DNA from: Anatilimnocola floriformis
GTDB lineage: Bacteria > Planctomycetota > Planctomycetia > Pirellulales > Pirellulaceae
Assembly: GCF_024256385.1 (NCBI RefSeq)
Contig: NZ_JAMLFW010000002.1
Coordinates: 2,108,001-2,172,000, forward strand
Direction: 5' to 3'
Length of the DNA: 64,000 bases
The position numbers and the translations under genes were made by a program. Shown one piece after another: positions 53,307-62,661 of the stretch; within the stretch, counting starts at the first letter, position 1, and every line of letters begins with the position of its first letter. The notes beneath the pieces are model-generated. The model made no database searches, was not told the origin of the DNA, and was given only the letters and a program-made list of their open reading frames with translations.

Positions 53307-53743
53307 GTGTATAATATCCTGCGTCGTTGAGCGGGAGAGGTTGCGCGCTGGCGGCAGGGAATGAATGTTGTTGGTCGGTGGCGAAACTGTTGTACGAGCG
53401 ATTTGGAAGTGTTGTGAGCAATACAGCCAAGAATAAGGGTTTGCGTCCGAACAGCTTCCGGCAATCTGTTGCTCCGCAAGAGCTTCGGTTGTCGGCCTGG
53501 TGCGCAAGAGATTGAGAATGAGTTGTTGTGAAAGTGTTGTATAAAAACTGCGATACTGAAGCCTGTTTTGTGCGTAATTGTCGATCAGTATTAGGGTTGA
53601 GACAGATTCAAATTGTGCCAACAACTGTTGTGAAGGTGGTAGCCGATGGCTGTTAAGGGAAAGCCTATGCGGCCGGGAGCCGAGTTTGGCGAATGACTAG
53701 CGTAACGCTTACAATCGGTGGGAACTAGTTTGGAGGATTGCCG
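53307..53743. other. Divergent promoter region with repeated AA[CG]TGTTGT boxes
   Basis: 437 bases between the beta-lactamase-like gene and the DUF1549 gene. AACTGTTGT occurs at 53385-53393 and 53623-53631, AAGTGTTGT at 53407-53415 and 53532-53540. GC is lower than in the surroundings. No gene is supported. A Shine-Dalgarno TGGAGGA at 53731-53737 precedes the DUF1549 start. Confidence 0.5.
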
Positions 53744-55327
53744 ATGCTCTCCCATTTGCTGCTCTCTCGTGTTTCAGGCTTGGTGGCGCTGTTTATTGTC
53801 GCGGCGTGCGTTGCGGTCCGGGCGGACGAAAGTGAACGAGCCGACCGTGAGCAGGCCCGTGCCGAAATAGTTCGCAAGGTCGATGAGCGAATCGATGCCG
53901 CCCTCGTGCGCGCAAAGATCGTCGCGGCGGAACAGGCCGAAGATGCGGAGTTTGTGCGGCGGGCTTATCTCGATCTGACGGGCTCGGTGCCGCGAGTGGC
54001 CGATGCTCGGAAGTTTCTTGCCGATCAACGGGCCGACAAGCGAGCGCGGTTGATCGAGGATTTGCTCACATCGCCTGCGCATGCCAATCATCTGGCCAAT
54101 TTGTGGCGGTCGATCATGCTGCCGGGCGGCGTGAATGTGGAGCAGATCAACAGCGTGGTGGGGGTGCAAAATTGGCTGCGGCAGCGGTTTGTCGAGAATC
54201 TGCGGTATGACAATCTGGTGTCGGAGTTGCTGGTGGCCACGGCGGGGGATGATGCGGGGCCGGCGCTGTATTACACATCGCTCGAACTCGCGCCGGAGAA
54301 ACTGGCATCGAGCACGGCGCGGATTTTTCTCGGCTTGCAGATTGAATGTGCCGAGTGCCACGACCATCCGTTTGATAAATGGAAGCAGCGTGACTTTTGG
54401 GGTTATGCTTCGTTCTTTGCCCAGTTGCAACGGCCCGACGCCAATGCGCCGGGGATGCAGGCGCGACTGGTCGATATCGATCGAGGCGATGTAAAGATTC
54501 CGAATTCGGAAGAGATCGTGTTGCCGAAGTTTCCCAGTGGTGGCGCGCCGGGCGCCGAAGAGCTTGGCACGCGGCGGATGAAGCTCGCGGTGTGGATGGC
54601 CTCGCGCGATAATCCATATCTGGCGCGGGCGGCAGTGAATCGGGCCTGGTCGGTGCTGTTTGGTCGCGGCCTGGTTGAGCCCGTCGACGACATTGGCCCG
54701 CACAACGCGGCATCGCATCCGGAGTTGTTCGACGAGCTGACGCAGTACTTTATCGAGAGTGGTTTTGATCTGCGCGAGCTGTTTCGCACGATCGCCATGA
54801 CGCAGGCGTATCAGCGGACGAGTCGCTGGACTTCCGCGCCGCCACCGGTGGAGTTGTATGCACAAATGCCGGTGAAGGCGCTCAGCGCCGAGCAGTTGTA
54901 TGACTCGCTCAATCGGGTTTTGGCTCGTCGCGGCGCGGGGCAGATGCCGGGTTTGAATGTGCGCAGTTCGCTGCTCGATCCGCAGCGGCAGCAATTTCTC
55001 ATCAAGATGCAAGGGCAAGGGCGATCGCCGCTCGATTACCAAGCCGGTGTGCTGCAGGCGCTCACGCTTTTGAATGGCGCTGATCTGACGGAGGCAACGA
55101 CGGCGGAGCGCGGGCCGTTGTTGCTCGCGCTCGATTCGCCGCTGTTTGCCGAAGGGGATCGGTTGGAAACGATGTTTCTGGCGACGCTCACGCGCACGCC
55201 ATCGTCGCCGGAGCGGGAGTTGTTTTTGAAGCACGTCAACAGCCGTTCGCCGAGTGAAAAAGGAAAGGCTTGGAGTGATGTGTTGTGGGCGTTGCTCAAC
55301 ACGGCGGAGTTTGCGACGAATCACTGA
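53744..55327 (+). CDS. DUF1549/DUF1553 domain protein
   Basis: 527 residues from the ATG at 53744 (TGGAGGA six bases upstream; the TTG at 53738 is less likely). Signal peptide VSGLVALFIVAACVAVRA. DUF1549 covers about 45-240 with the hallmark ECAECHDHPFDKWKQRDFWG, DUF1553 about 280-510 (AVWMASRDNPYLARAAVNRAWSVLFGRGLVEPVDDIGPHN). These proteins are hallmarks of planctomycetes and have unknown biochemistry. Larger relatives carry a cytochrome-type N-terminal domain that is missing here, and the DUF1501 gene that often follows is not present. Confidence 0.92.
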   Translation: MLSHLLLSRVSGLVALFIVAACVAVRADESERADREQARAEIVRKVDERIDAALVRAKIVAAEQAEDAEFVRRAYLDLTGSVPRVADARKFLADQRADKRARLIEDLLTSPAHANHLANLWRSIMLPGGVNVEQINSVVGVQNWLRQRFVENLRYDNLVSELLVATAGDDAGPALYYTSLELAPEKLASSTARIFLGLQIECAECHDHPFDKWKQRDFWGYASFFAQLQRPDANAPGMQARLVDIDRGDVKIPNSEEIVLPKFPSGGAPGAEELGTRRMKLAVWMASRDNPYLARAAVNRAWSVLFGRGLVEPVDDIGPHNAASHPELFDELTQYFIESGFDLRELFRTIAMTQAYQRTSRWTSAPPPVELYAQMPVKALSAEQLYDSLNRVLARRGAGQMPGLNVRSSLLDPQRQQFLIKMQGQGRSPLDYQAGVLQALTLLNGADLTEATTAERGPLLLALDSPLFAEGDRLETMFLATLTRTPSSPERELFLKHVNSRSPSEKGKAWSDVLWALLNTAEFATNH

Positions 55328-55472
55328 GTTGTCGAAGTGAGTTCGCCCGATGGTTGGAGCCGCCACGTATTGCCAGAATGGCCCTTGGGCTGCGGTTAGA
55401 ATGGCCGGCTTCGGTTGCGGCTCAGCACTGGCTGGGCCAGTGGCACACACAGGAAAAATTGAAAAGCTCTCC

Positions 55473-56126
55473 ATGGCTCGTATTCTCATTACCTCTGGTC
55501 CCACGCGGCAGTATCTCGATCCTGTGCGTTATCTCACCAATGGCAGTAGCGGCCGGATGGGGAAGGCGCTGGCGCAGGCGGCGCTCGATCTGGGGCATGA
55601 AGTTGTCGTGATTAGTGGGCCGGTGAATGTGGATTATCCGGCTGGTGCGCGAGTCGTTCCGATTATTTCGACGGAAGATCTTTTGAAAGCATCGCGTGAC
55701 GAGTTCGCGCGGTGCGATGGTGTGATCGGGGCGGCAGCGCCGTGCGACTATCGGCCGATGCAGGTGGAGGAGCACAAGATTGCCAAGAACGGCCAACCGT
55801 TGTTGTTGCAGTTGGTCGAAACGCCGGACGTGATTGCCACGCTCGGCAGCGAGAAGCGGCGGAATCAGTGGGTGGTTGGTTTTGCGCTCGAGACCGATGA
55901 TGCGCGGTTCAAGGCGATTACGAAGCTCGAGAAAAAGCACTGCGACTTGATTGTGCTCAACGGCCCGACGGCGATGGATGCGGGTGACAACGAAGTGGAG
56001 ATGCTCAATCACGCGGGAGAAGTGGTGCTCGCGGCGAATGGTTCGAAGGACGAAGTTGCGAAACGGATTTTGCAAGTGATTCAGGCGCAACTAATCGACG
56101 TTTTTTCGGCGGCGGTGTCCGAATAG
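55473..56126 (+). CDS. coaB: Phosphopantothenate--cysteine ligase (CoaB domain only)
   Basis: 217 residues from the ATG at 55473 (MARILITSGPTRQYLDPVRY); upstream in-frame sequence is noncoding in character. It joins cysteine to 4'-phosphopantothenate in coenzyme A synthesis. TNGSSGRMGKALAQAALDLGHEV and AAAPCDYRPM are the substrate and nucleotide-binding parts, and KKHCDLIVLNGP the end of the domain. In most bacteria this domain is fused to CoaC, about 400 residues in all; here the decarboxylase part is missing and must be elsewhere. Confidence 0.87.
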   Translation: MARILITSGPTRQYLDPVRYLTNGSSGRMGKALAQAALDLGHEVVVISGPVNVDYPAGARVVPIISTEDLLKASRDEFARCDGVIGAAAPCDYRPMQVEEHKIAKNGQPLLLQLVETPDVIATLGSEKRRNQWVVGFALETDDARFKAITKLEKKHCDLIVLNGPTAMDAGDNEVEMLNHAGEVVLAANGSKDEVAKRILQVIQAQLIDVFSAAVSE

Positions 56127-56485
56127 TTGGCAACTTGAGACGGTCTTGTCTCTGGGGCAAATTTGCATTCCTCATTGGCAAACTCTGCCGATGAGGACGG
56201 ATAGCGATTGGCAGAATGAGGCTCGGCGGAACCTTGTTCGCAGGTTGTTGCTGCGACTACGCAGGCTGCATATTCGCAGTAGCGGTCCCGCCCCAGATTT
56301 GCTATTTCACGCCAATCGCCACTGCATAACCCTGCTCGCGCTTGTCAGTTGGCATAACAGTTGCCAAATTGGGGAAACCTGTGCTTTGCGACCTTGCGCC
56401 CACCTATTCTGCCAATGACTTTGTCGTTGGCTGCTCAAAAGTTGGGCAGTTCATTCACAGCACGCGTCCCAGCGGAGGGTCAGTG
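56127..56485. promoter_or_regulatory. Leader of the ATP-grasp cluster with six TTGGCA/TGCCAA sites
   Basis: TTGGCA at 56127-56132, 56175-56180, 56208-56213 and 56349-56354; TGCCAA at 56362-56367 and 56410-56415. The fourth and fifth form TTGGCA-N7-TGCCAA. ATTGGCAGAAT at 56207-56217 is the exact reverse complement of 56406-56416. About 0.2 such sites are expected by chance. They could be sites of a dimeric regulator. Confidence 0.5.
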
Positions 56486-57988
56486 ATGGATTTTAGTGCG
56501 TATCAGACGGACGAATTCTACGACGAGATGTTCGAGGCCCCTGGTCGGCCTCGGGAGCGGAGCCAACATCTGGTTAGTCGGCTCCAATCTCTTTCGGCCG
56601 GCGAACTGCAGCGCCGCCAAAAATCGGCTGAGCTCGCACTCCTCAACATGGGGATTACGTTCAACGTCTACGGCCACGAAGCCGGGACCGAAAAAGTGTG
56701 GCCGTTCGACCTAGTTCCGCGCATCATCGAGGGTGGCGAATGGGACATGATCGAGCGGGGGCTGAAGCAGCGCATCACCGCGCTGAATATGTTCATCGAC
56801 GACGTGTATAACGCGCAGTATTGCGTGCGCGACAAAGCCGTTCCCGAATGGCTGATTGCCTCGGCGAAAAATCTGCTAGGTCCGTGTCGCGGCATGACAC
56901 CGCCGAAGGGAATTTGGTGCCACATCACCGGCACCGATCTCGTTCGCGATACGAACGGCCAGATGTATGTGCTGGAGGATAATCTCCGCTGCCCATCGGG
57001 CGTGTCGTACGTGCTCGAAAACCGCGAGATCATGAAGCGGACTTTTCCGCAGGGCTTTGACGGCTTCAGCGTGCTGCCGGTCGAAGACTATCCCGATCGT
57101 TTGCTCGATATGCTGCAGCACATCGCGCCGCAGGGCGTGACCGATCCGAATGTAGTGGTGCTCACGCCCGGCATTTACAACAGCGCTTATTTCGAACATT
57201 GTTTCCTCGCGCAGCGGATGGGCGTCGAACTCGTGCAGGGTTCCGACCTATGCGTGCTGAACGGCCATGTGTGGATGCGCACGACGAAGGGGCTGGAACG
57301 CGTCGACGTGATTTATCGCCGCATCGACGATGAGTTCCTCGATCCGAAAACCTTTCGGGCCGATTCGACGCTCGGTGTGCCCGGTTTGATGGATGTCTAT
57401 CGCGCAGGACGCGTTGCTCTGGCGAATGCGCCGGGCACGGGTGTGGCCGATGACAAAGCGGTTTACGCTTTTGTTCCCGACATCATCAAGTTCTATTTGG
57501 GCGAAGATGTGATTCTGCCCAACGTGCCGACGTTTGTCTGCGGTGAAGACAAACAGTGCGAACACGTGCTGATGAACATGGAAAAGCTGGTCATCAAGCC
57601 AGCCAATGAATCGGGCGGTTACGGCATCTTGCTCGGACCGCGAGCGAGCAAAGCCGAGATCGATAAGTATCGCGATGTGATTCGCGCCAACCCGCGCAAT
57701 TACGTCGCTCAGCCGATGCTCGGCCTGTCGCGCGTGCCGACGATTGTCGAGGATCATTTCGAGGGTCGACATGTCGACCTGCGGCCGTATATTCTCTACG
57801 GCAAGGATATTTTCGTCCTTCCCGGTGGCCTGACGCGGGTGGCCTTGCGAAAGAATTCGCTAGTGGTCAACTCTTCGCAAGGTGGCGGCAGCAAGGATAC
57901 TTGGGTGCTGCGAAACGGCTACAACGGTGGACGGTTCCAAACACAAAAGCAAACCTTGAGCGGCCAGTCGCAGTATCAAACGAGCTAA
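56486..57988 (+). CDS. Circularly permuted ATP-grasp protein
   Basis: 500 residues from the ATG at 56486 with AGCGGAGGG upstream. CP_ATPgrasp family (formerly DUF404/DUF407): [43 protein letters not shown] at the N-terminus, [31 protein letters not shown], then [20 protein letters not shown] and [15 protein letters not shown], with [26 protein letters not shown] near the end. ATP-grasp enzymes join a carboxylate to an amine using ATP; the substrate here is unknown. First gene of a plus-strand cluster. Confidence 0.93.
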   Translation: MDFSAYQTDEFYDEMFEAPGRPRERSQHLVSRLQSLSAGELQRRQKSAELALLNMGITFNVYGHEAGTEKVWPFDLVPRIIEGGEWDMIERGLKQRITALNMFIDDVYNAQYCVRDKAVPEWLIASAKNLLGPCRGMTPPKGIWCHITGTDLVRDTNGQMYVLEDNLRCPSGVSYVLENREIMKRTFPQGFDGFSVLPVEDYPDRLLDMLQHIAPQGVTDPNVVVLTPGIYNSAYFEHCFLAQRMGVELVQGSDLCVLNGHVWMRTTKGLERVDVIYRRIDDEFLDPKTFRADSTLGVPGLMDVYRAGRVALANAPGTGVADDKAVYAFVPDIIKFYLGEDVILPNVPTFVCGEDKQCEHVLMNMEKLVIKPANESGGYGILLGPRASKAEIDKYRDVIRANPRNYVAQPMLGLSRVPTIVEDHFEGRHVDLRPYILYGKDIFVLPGGLTRVALRKNSLVVNSSQGGGSKDTWVLRNGYNGGRFQTQKQTLSGQSQYQTS

Positions 57989-57994
57989 GCAGTA

Positions 57995-58084
57995 AGGCAA
58001 TTGCAGATTTCAGATTGCAGATTAAAAATGCGGGTTGAGGATTCTTGCCTTCAATCTGCAATCAAAAATCTGCCATCGGCAATT
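57995..58084. repeat. Inverted-repeat element between cluster genes, family I
   Basis: GGCAATTGCAGATTTCAGAT followed by TGCAGATT pairs with AATCTGCAATCAAAAATCTG followed by CCATCGGCAATT. It fills the gap between the ATP-grasp gene and the alpha-E gene, so the message could fold into a long hairpin there. Confidence 0.65.
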
Positions 58085-58098
58085 CCCAGGCGGGGGAC

Positions 58099-59073
58099 AT
58101 GTTAAGTCGAGTCGCAGATTCCATCTTTTGGATGAGCCGTTGCATCGAACGGGCGCAGAACGTTGCGCGGTTCATCAATGTCAATCTCAAGCTCTCGATC
58201 GAGCTCGGCGCAGCCACGCACAACCAGTGGTCGCCGCTGATCTACACGACCGGCGATCAAGAACGCTTCGAAGAGCTCTACGGCGAGTACAACCAGCGGA
58301 ACGTCATCGACTTTCTTGCCTTCGATTCGAACAACGGCAACTCGATTATCTCGTGCCTCCGCGCCGCTCGCGAAAACGCCCGCACGGTCCGCGAAATGAT
58401 CTCGTCGATGATGTGGGAAGAGCTCAACAAGTTCTTCCTCAGCGTGCGGGCCGCAGCCAACGACCAGACGATCCTCGAAAGCCCCTACGAGTTCTTCAAT
58501 CAGATCATTCTGGCCAGCCATCTGGTCGAAGGGATCACCGACGGCACGATGTCGCACGGCGAGCCGTGGCACTTCGCGCATCTCGGCCGTATGCTCGAAC
58601 GGGCCGATAAGACCTCGCGCATTCTCGATGTGAAGTACTTCATCCTGCTCCCCAACGTTGGCGATGTGGGGACCAACATCGACACGATTCAGTGGGGCGC
58701 GTTGTTGGAATCGGCCAGCGCCTTGGAAATGTATCGTAAGCGGCATGGGCGGATTTCGCCCGAAGATGTCGCCGAGTTTTTGATTCTCGATCGGGAATTT
58801 CCCCGCGCGATGCATCACTGCCTGATCGAAGCCGAAAAGTCGCTGAATGCCATCTTCGGCCGGCGCGACGACCGCATCTACAACTCTGCCGAACAACGGC
58901 TGGGGCGGTTGCGGGCGGATGTGAACTATTCGCAGATCCGCGAAATTATCGACGGCGGGCTGCACGAGTTCATCGACGACTTCCAGGTCAAGTTGAACGC
59001 CGTCGGCGCCGCGATTCACGAGACGTTTTTCGCGGAACCACCGGCATCTTCGTTAGAGATGTCGACTCAATGA
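58099..59073 (+). CDS. Alpha-E domain protein (DUF403)
   Basis: 324 residues from the ATG at 58099 (GGGGGA upstream). The all-helical alpha-E domain (PF04168) begins MLSRVADSIFWMSRCIERAQNVARFINVN and contains RENARTVREMISSMMWEELNKFFL and GEPWHFAHLGRMLERADKTSRILDVKYF. In the family the domain accompanies circularly permuted ATP-grasp enzymes and transglutaminases and may assist them; its chemistry is unknown. Confidence 0.93.
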   Translation: MLSRVADSIFWMSRCIERAQNVARFINVNLKLSIELGAATHNQWSPLIYTTGDQERFEELYGEYNQRNVIDFLAFDSNNGNSIISCLRAARENARTVREMISSMMWEELNKFFLSVRAAANDQTILESPYEFFNQIILASHLVEGITDGTMSHGEPWHFAHLGRMLERADKTSRILDVKYFILLPNVGDVGTNIDTIQWGALLESASALEMYRKRHGRISPEDVAEFLILDREFPRAMHHCLIEAEKSLNAIFGRRDDRIYNSAEQRLGRLRADVNYSQIREIIDGGLHEFIDDFQVKLNAVGAAIHETFFAEPPASSLEMSTQ

Positions 59074-59198
59074 CCATAGATTCTGGTCGGTTGCCGGCTC
59101 GGTAGCAATCTGCTCTTGTCCGGCGTTCGCTATCACCCTTATGCTGGCAGTCACGTAAGTCGGTCGCTGTTCCCGCCAACATCTCTTTCCAGAAAACT

Positions 59199-61757
59199 AT
59201 GTCGCCGGGTGCGGTAACCAGCGAAGCTCACGTGCAGCGAGATCTGCTCCAGGGGTACGTTCCCTACCAGCAGGTTCACGATGAGCTGTTGGGAGCCGAT
59301 GGCACGCTCCGCGGGCAGTGGCAAAAGTTCGTTCCCGCCCTCGCCCAACTCGGCAGCCCCGAAATCGCCCGCCGCTGGGAAGCCTCGCGCAAGCTGATCC
59401 GCGAAAACGGCGTGACGTATAACGTTCACGGCGATCCCGCCGGCCTGGCCCGACCGTGGGAACTCGACGCGGTTCCGCTCCTGCTGCCAACCTCGGAATG
59501 GAACACCATTTCCGAAGGTCTCGTGCAGCGAGCGACATTGCTGAACATGGTGCTGGCCGATCTGTATGGTCCGCAGCGGTTGCTGAGCGAAGGGCTGCTG
59601 CCGCCGGAATTGGTATTTGCCCATCCGGGCTTCCTGCGGTCCTGCAAAGATCTGCCAGTTCCTCGCAATCGCTACTTGTATCTTTCCGCAGCCCACTTGG
59701 CTCGCGACCGCAGCGGCCAATGGTTGGTGATTGCTGATCGCACGCGTGGGCCGACTGGCGCTGGTTATGCGCTCGAAAATCGCCTGGTGATGTCGCGGAT
59801 GATGCCCGACGTCTTTCGCGATTGCCAGGTGGAACGTCTTGCGCGATTTTTCGCTACGCTGCGCGAAACATTGCAGACGAGCGGCCGAGTTCACGATCAG
59901 CCGCGGATCGTGTTGCTCAGCCCGGGCCCGACGAGCCCCACTTATTTCGAAGACGCCTACCTGTCGCGCTACTTGGGTTTCACGCTGGTCGAAGGTGGCG
60001 ATCTGACGGTCCGCGAGAACAACGTTTATCTCAAAACGCTCGGCGGGCTGATGCGGGTCGATGTGATCCTCCGCCGCGTTCGCGACGAGCTGTGCGATCC
60101 GCTGGAACTCCACGGCGACTCGCTGCAAGGCGTGCCAGGTTTGACGCACGCAGCCCGCAGTGGCACCGTGTTGCTGGCCAATGCTCTCGGCTGCAGCGTG
60201 GTCGAATCGGCCGCCCTCGTGCCGTTCATGCCGACGCTGGCGCACTTCTTTTTGCGCGAGGAGCTGAAGCTCAACTCCGTTCGCACTTGGTGGTGCGGCG
60301 ACGGCGAGTCGCTGCAGTACGTCATCGAAAATTTTGACAAGCTGGTGGTCAAACCGAGCTTTCCCTCTGCGCGACACACTGCCATTTCAGGTGGCCAGCT
60401 TCCGAAATCGCAGCGCGAAGAGTGGATCGCGAAAATCAAACACCGGCCGCAGAATTACGTCGCTCAAGAACTCGTGACCGGTTCATCGGCCCCGATGTGG
60501 GCCGGCGGTACGCTGCGGGCCTGCCATGTCGCGGTCCGCACGTTTGCGGTGGCGACTGGCGATACCTATGAAGTGATGCCTGGCGGCCTGGCCCGCGTCT
60601 CAACCTCCTCCGACCCACTCGCCGAATCGGCGCTCGGCGGCCAAGGGAGCAAGGATGTGTGGGTTCTGGGCGACGGCCCGGTGGCGAATGTTTCGCTGCT
60701 CCATCCCGCCGGCACGATGATCTCGCTGCAACGCAGCGGCAACGATCTTCCCAGCCGCGTCGCCGATCACTTGTTCTGGCTCGGCCGGCACGTCGAACGG
60801 CTCGAAGGAATCGCCCGTGTGCTGCGGACGACCCTCACCCGGCTCACCAGCGAAGCCTCTTTCGCTGGTTCGCAGAGTATGGGCCCGCTGCTGAAGATGC
60901 TTGCCGAATTGATGGCCTTCCCCGCACCGCTCCGGCCGTCGCTCACCGCGCCGGCGATGGCGGCGCTCGAAGCCGAACTCAGTCGTTGGATTTCCGATCC
61001 CACGCGCAACAGCCTGGCCAGCATGGTGAGTGCGATGCGCGGCGCTGCGACCGTCGTGCGCGATCGCTTGTCGCTCGACAGCTGGCGGATTTTGAATCGC
61101 CTCGGCCAAGAGCTGGTAAATCAGGGGAAAGAGCCGTCGCCGTCGCTGACCGATTCGCTGCCGATGCTCAATCGCTTGATCCTCGATCTGGCGGCGTTCA
61201 GCGGTATGGGCACCGAAAGCATGACCCGCGGTCCGGGTTGGCGTTTTCTCGATTTGGGCCGCCGTCTCGAACGAGCGCTGCAAGCGATGACCGTGATCAA
61301 GGTCGCGCTCGTCGAACCCCCTGCCGATGAAGATTCACTGCTCGAGGCGCTGCTGGAAATTGGCGATAGCTCGATGACCTATCGCAACCGCTACCTGACG
61401 ATGCTGCAGCTGCCACCGATTCTCGACTTGCTACTGACCGACGAAACGAACCCGCGCTCGGTCGGCTTTCAAGTCGCCGCGCTCCTCGGTCACGTCGATG
61501 CCCTGCCGCATTCCAATCGGCAACTCCTCCGCAGCACCGAGCAACGGCTGATTCTCGATACCTGCACGCAACTTCGCCTCGCCGATGTCTATGCCCTGTC
61601 GCATCTCGATCGTCAGGGCCGACGTTCATCGCTGGAGCGGTTCCTGCTGCGACATAGCGAGCAACTGCGGCAACTGTCGGATGAGATCAGTCGGAATTAT
61701 TTGATTCATGCTGGTCCGGCGCGGCAGCTCAACGAGATTCGTCCCTCCTCCACGTAG
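59199..61757 (+). CDS. Fused circularly permuted ATP-grasp / alpha-E protein
   Basis: 852 residues. The N-terminal part (about 1-480) repeats the ATP-grasp plan of the gene at 56486 (ENGVTYNVHGDPAGLARPWELDAVPLLLPTSEWNTISEGLVQRATLLN, then KLVVKPSFPSARHTAIS and NYVAQELVTGSSAPMW). The remainder (about 520-840) is an alpha-E domain (NDLPSRVADHLFWLGRHVERLEGIARVLR, GPGWRFLDLGRRLERALQAM). This is a second, single-chain version of the two preceding proteins. It ends 14 bases before the transglutaminase gene. Confidence 0.93.
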   Translation: MSPGAVTSEAHVQRDLLQGYVPYQQVHDELLGADGTLRGQWQKFVPALAQLGSPEIARRWEASRKLIRENGVTYNVHGDPAGLARPWELDAVPLLLPTSEWNTISEGLVQRATLLNMVLADLYGPQRLLSEGLLPPELVFAHPGFLRSCKDLPVPRNRYLYLSAAHLARDRSGQWLVIADRTRGPTGAGYALENRLVMSRMMPDVFRDCQVERLARFFATLRETLQTSGRVHDQPRIVLLSPGPTSPTYFEDAYLSRYLGFTLVEGGDLTVRENNVYLKTLGGLMRVDVILRRVRDELCDPLELHGDSLQGVPGLTHAARSGTVLLANALGCSVVESAALVPFMPTLAHFFLREELKLNSVRTWWCGDGESLQYVIENFDKLVVKPSFPSARHTAISGGQLPKSQREEWIAKIKHRPQNYVAQELVTGSSAPMWAGGTLRACHVAVRTFAVATGDTYEVMPGGLARVSTSSDPLAESALGGQGSKDVWVLGDGPVANVSLLHPAGTMISLQRSGNDLPSRVADHLFWLGRHVERLEGIARVLRTTLTRLTSEASFAGSQSMGPLLKMLAELMAFPAPLRPSLTAPAMAALEAELSRWISDPTRNSLASMVSAMRGAATVVRDRLSLDSWRILNRLGQELVNQGKEPSPSLTDSLPMLNRLILDLAAFSGMGTESMTRGPGWRFLDLGRRLERALQAMTVIKVALVEPPADEDSLLEALLEIGDSSMTYRNRYLTMLQLPPILDLLLTDETNPRSVGFQVAALLGHVDALPHSNRQLLRSTEQRLILDTCTQLRLADVYALSHLDRQGRRSSLERFLLRHSEQLRQLSDEISRNYLIHAGPARQLNEIRPSST

Positions 61758-61771
61758 ATTGAAGGTGACTC

Positions 61772-62650
61772 ATGAAATACAAAGTCACGCATACCACGAT
61801 CTACGATTATTCCGACGCGGTTCCAGTCTGTCACAACGAGATCCGCCTCTGGCCTCGCGATCATCGCCGGCAGGTTTGCCTGCAGCATCGCTTGCGGGTT
61901 CGTCCGGAACCGGCTCACACCGATCATCGCACCGACTACTTTGGCAATCACGCGGGGCAGTTCGCCATCGAGCAGCCGCACAACCGCTTGACGGTCACCG
62001 CCGTCAGCCAGGTGCAAGTCACGCCGCCGGAAGTACCCGCGCCGAGCAGCACGCCGCCCTGGGAAGACATCCGCGACCGCTTTGCCATCGGTCAGCCACC
62101 CTGGTGGCTTGAGGCGCGGCAGTTTGTGCTCGACTCGCCTTACGTGCAAGCAAGTTCCGCCCTCCGCGCGCTCGCCGAACCCTCGTTCACGCCGGGCCGG
62201 CCTTGGCTCGAAGCGGTGCTTGATCTGACGCGACGGATTTATACGGAGTTCAAGTACGATCCGGCGGCGACGAACGTGAACACCGCTCTTGAGACCGTGC
62301 TGCGAATTCGCCGCGGCGTGTGTCAGGATTTCGCCCATCTGCAAATCGGCTGCTTGCGTTCGCTAGGATTGCCGGCGCGGTATGTGAGCGGTTACTTGCT
62401 CACGCAACCGCCACCAGGACAGCCGCGACTGGTTGGCGCCGATGCCTCGCATGCCTGGGTTGCGGCGTTTTGTCCCGAGGCGGGCTGGATCGATTTCGAT
62501 CCTACGAACAACGTCATCCCCGGCGTCGGCCATGTGACGCTCGCCTGGGGACGCGACTACGGCGACGTCTGCCCGATTAAGGGCGTGGTTGTCGGCGGCG
62601 GCCAACACCGCATGCGCGTGGCGGTCGATGTCGCGCCGATGCTAGATTGA
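61772..62650 (+). CDS. Transglutaminase-like cysteine protease/ligase
   Basis: 292 residues. N-terminal beta-rich domain (YKVTHTTIYDYSDAVPVCHNEIRLWPRDHRRQ), then the transglutaminase core with Cys184 in RRGVCQDFAHL, His227 in ASHAWVAAF and Asp243 in WIDFDPTNNVIP, followed by HVTLAWGRDYGDVCPIKGVVVGG. The pattern matches the short partner of the ATP-grasp/alpha-E system. No signal peptide. It probably cuts or forms amide bonds on a peptide handled by the neighbours; the target is unknown. Confidence 0.94.
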   Translation: MKYKVTHTTIYDYSDAVPVCHNEIRLWPRDHRRQVCLQHRLRVRPEPAHTDHRTDYFGNHAGQFAIEQPHNRLTVTAVSQVQVTPPEVPAPSSTPPWEDIRDRFAIGQPPWWLEARQFVLDSPYVQASSALRALAEPSFTPGRPWLEAVLDLTRRIYTEFKYDPAATNVNTALETVLRIRRGVCQDFAHLQIGCLRSLGLPARYVSGYLLTQPPPGQPRLVGADASHAWVAAFCPEAGWIDFDPTNNVIPGVGHVTLAWGRDYGDVCPIKGVVVGGGQHRMRVAVDVAPMLD

Positions 62651-62661
62651 TTCGGAGTTGT

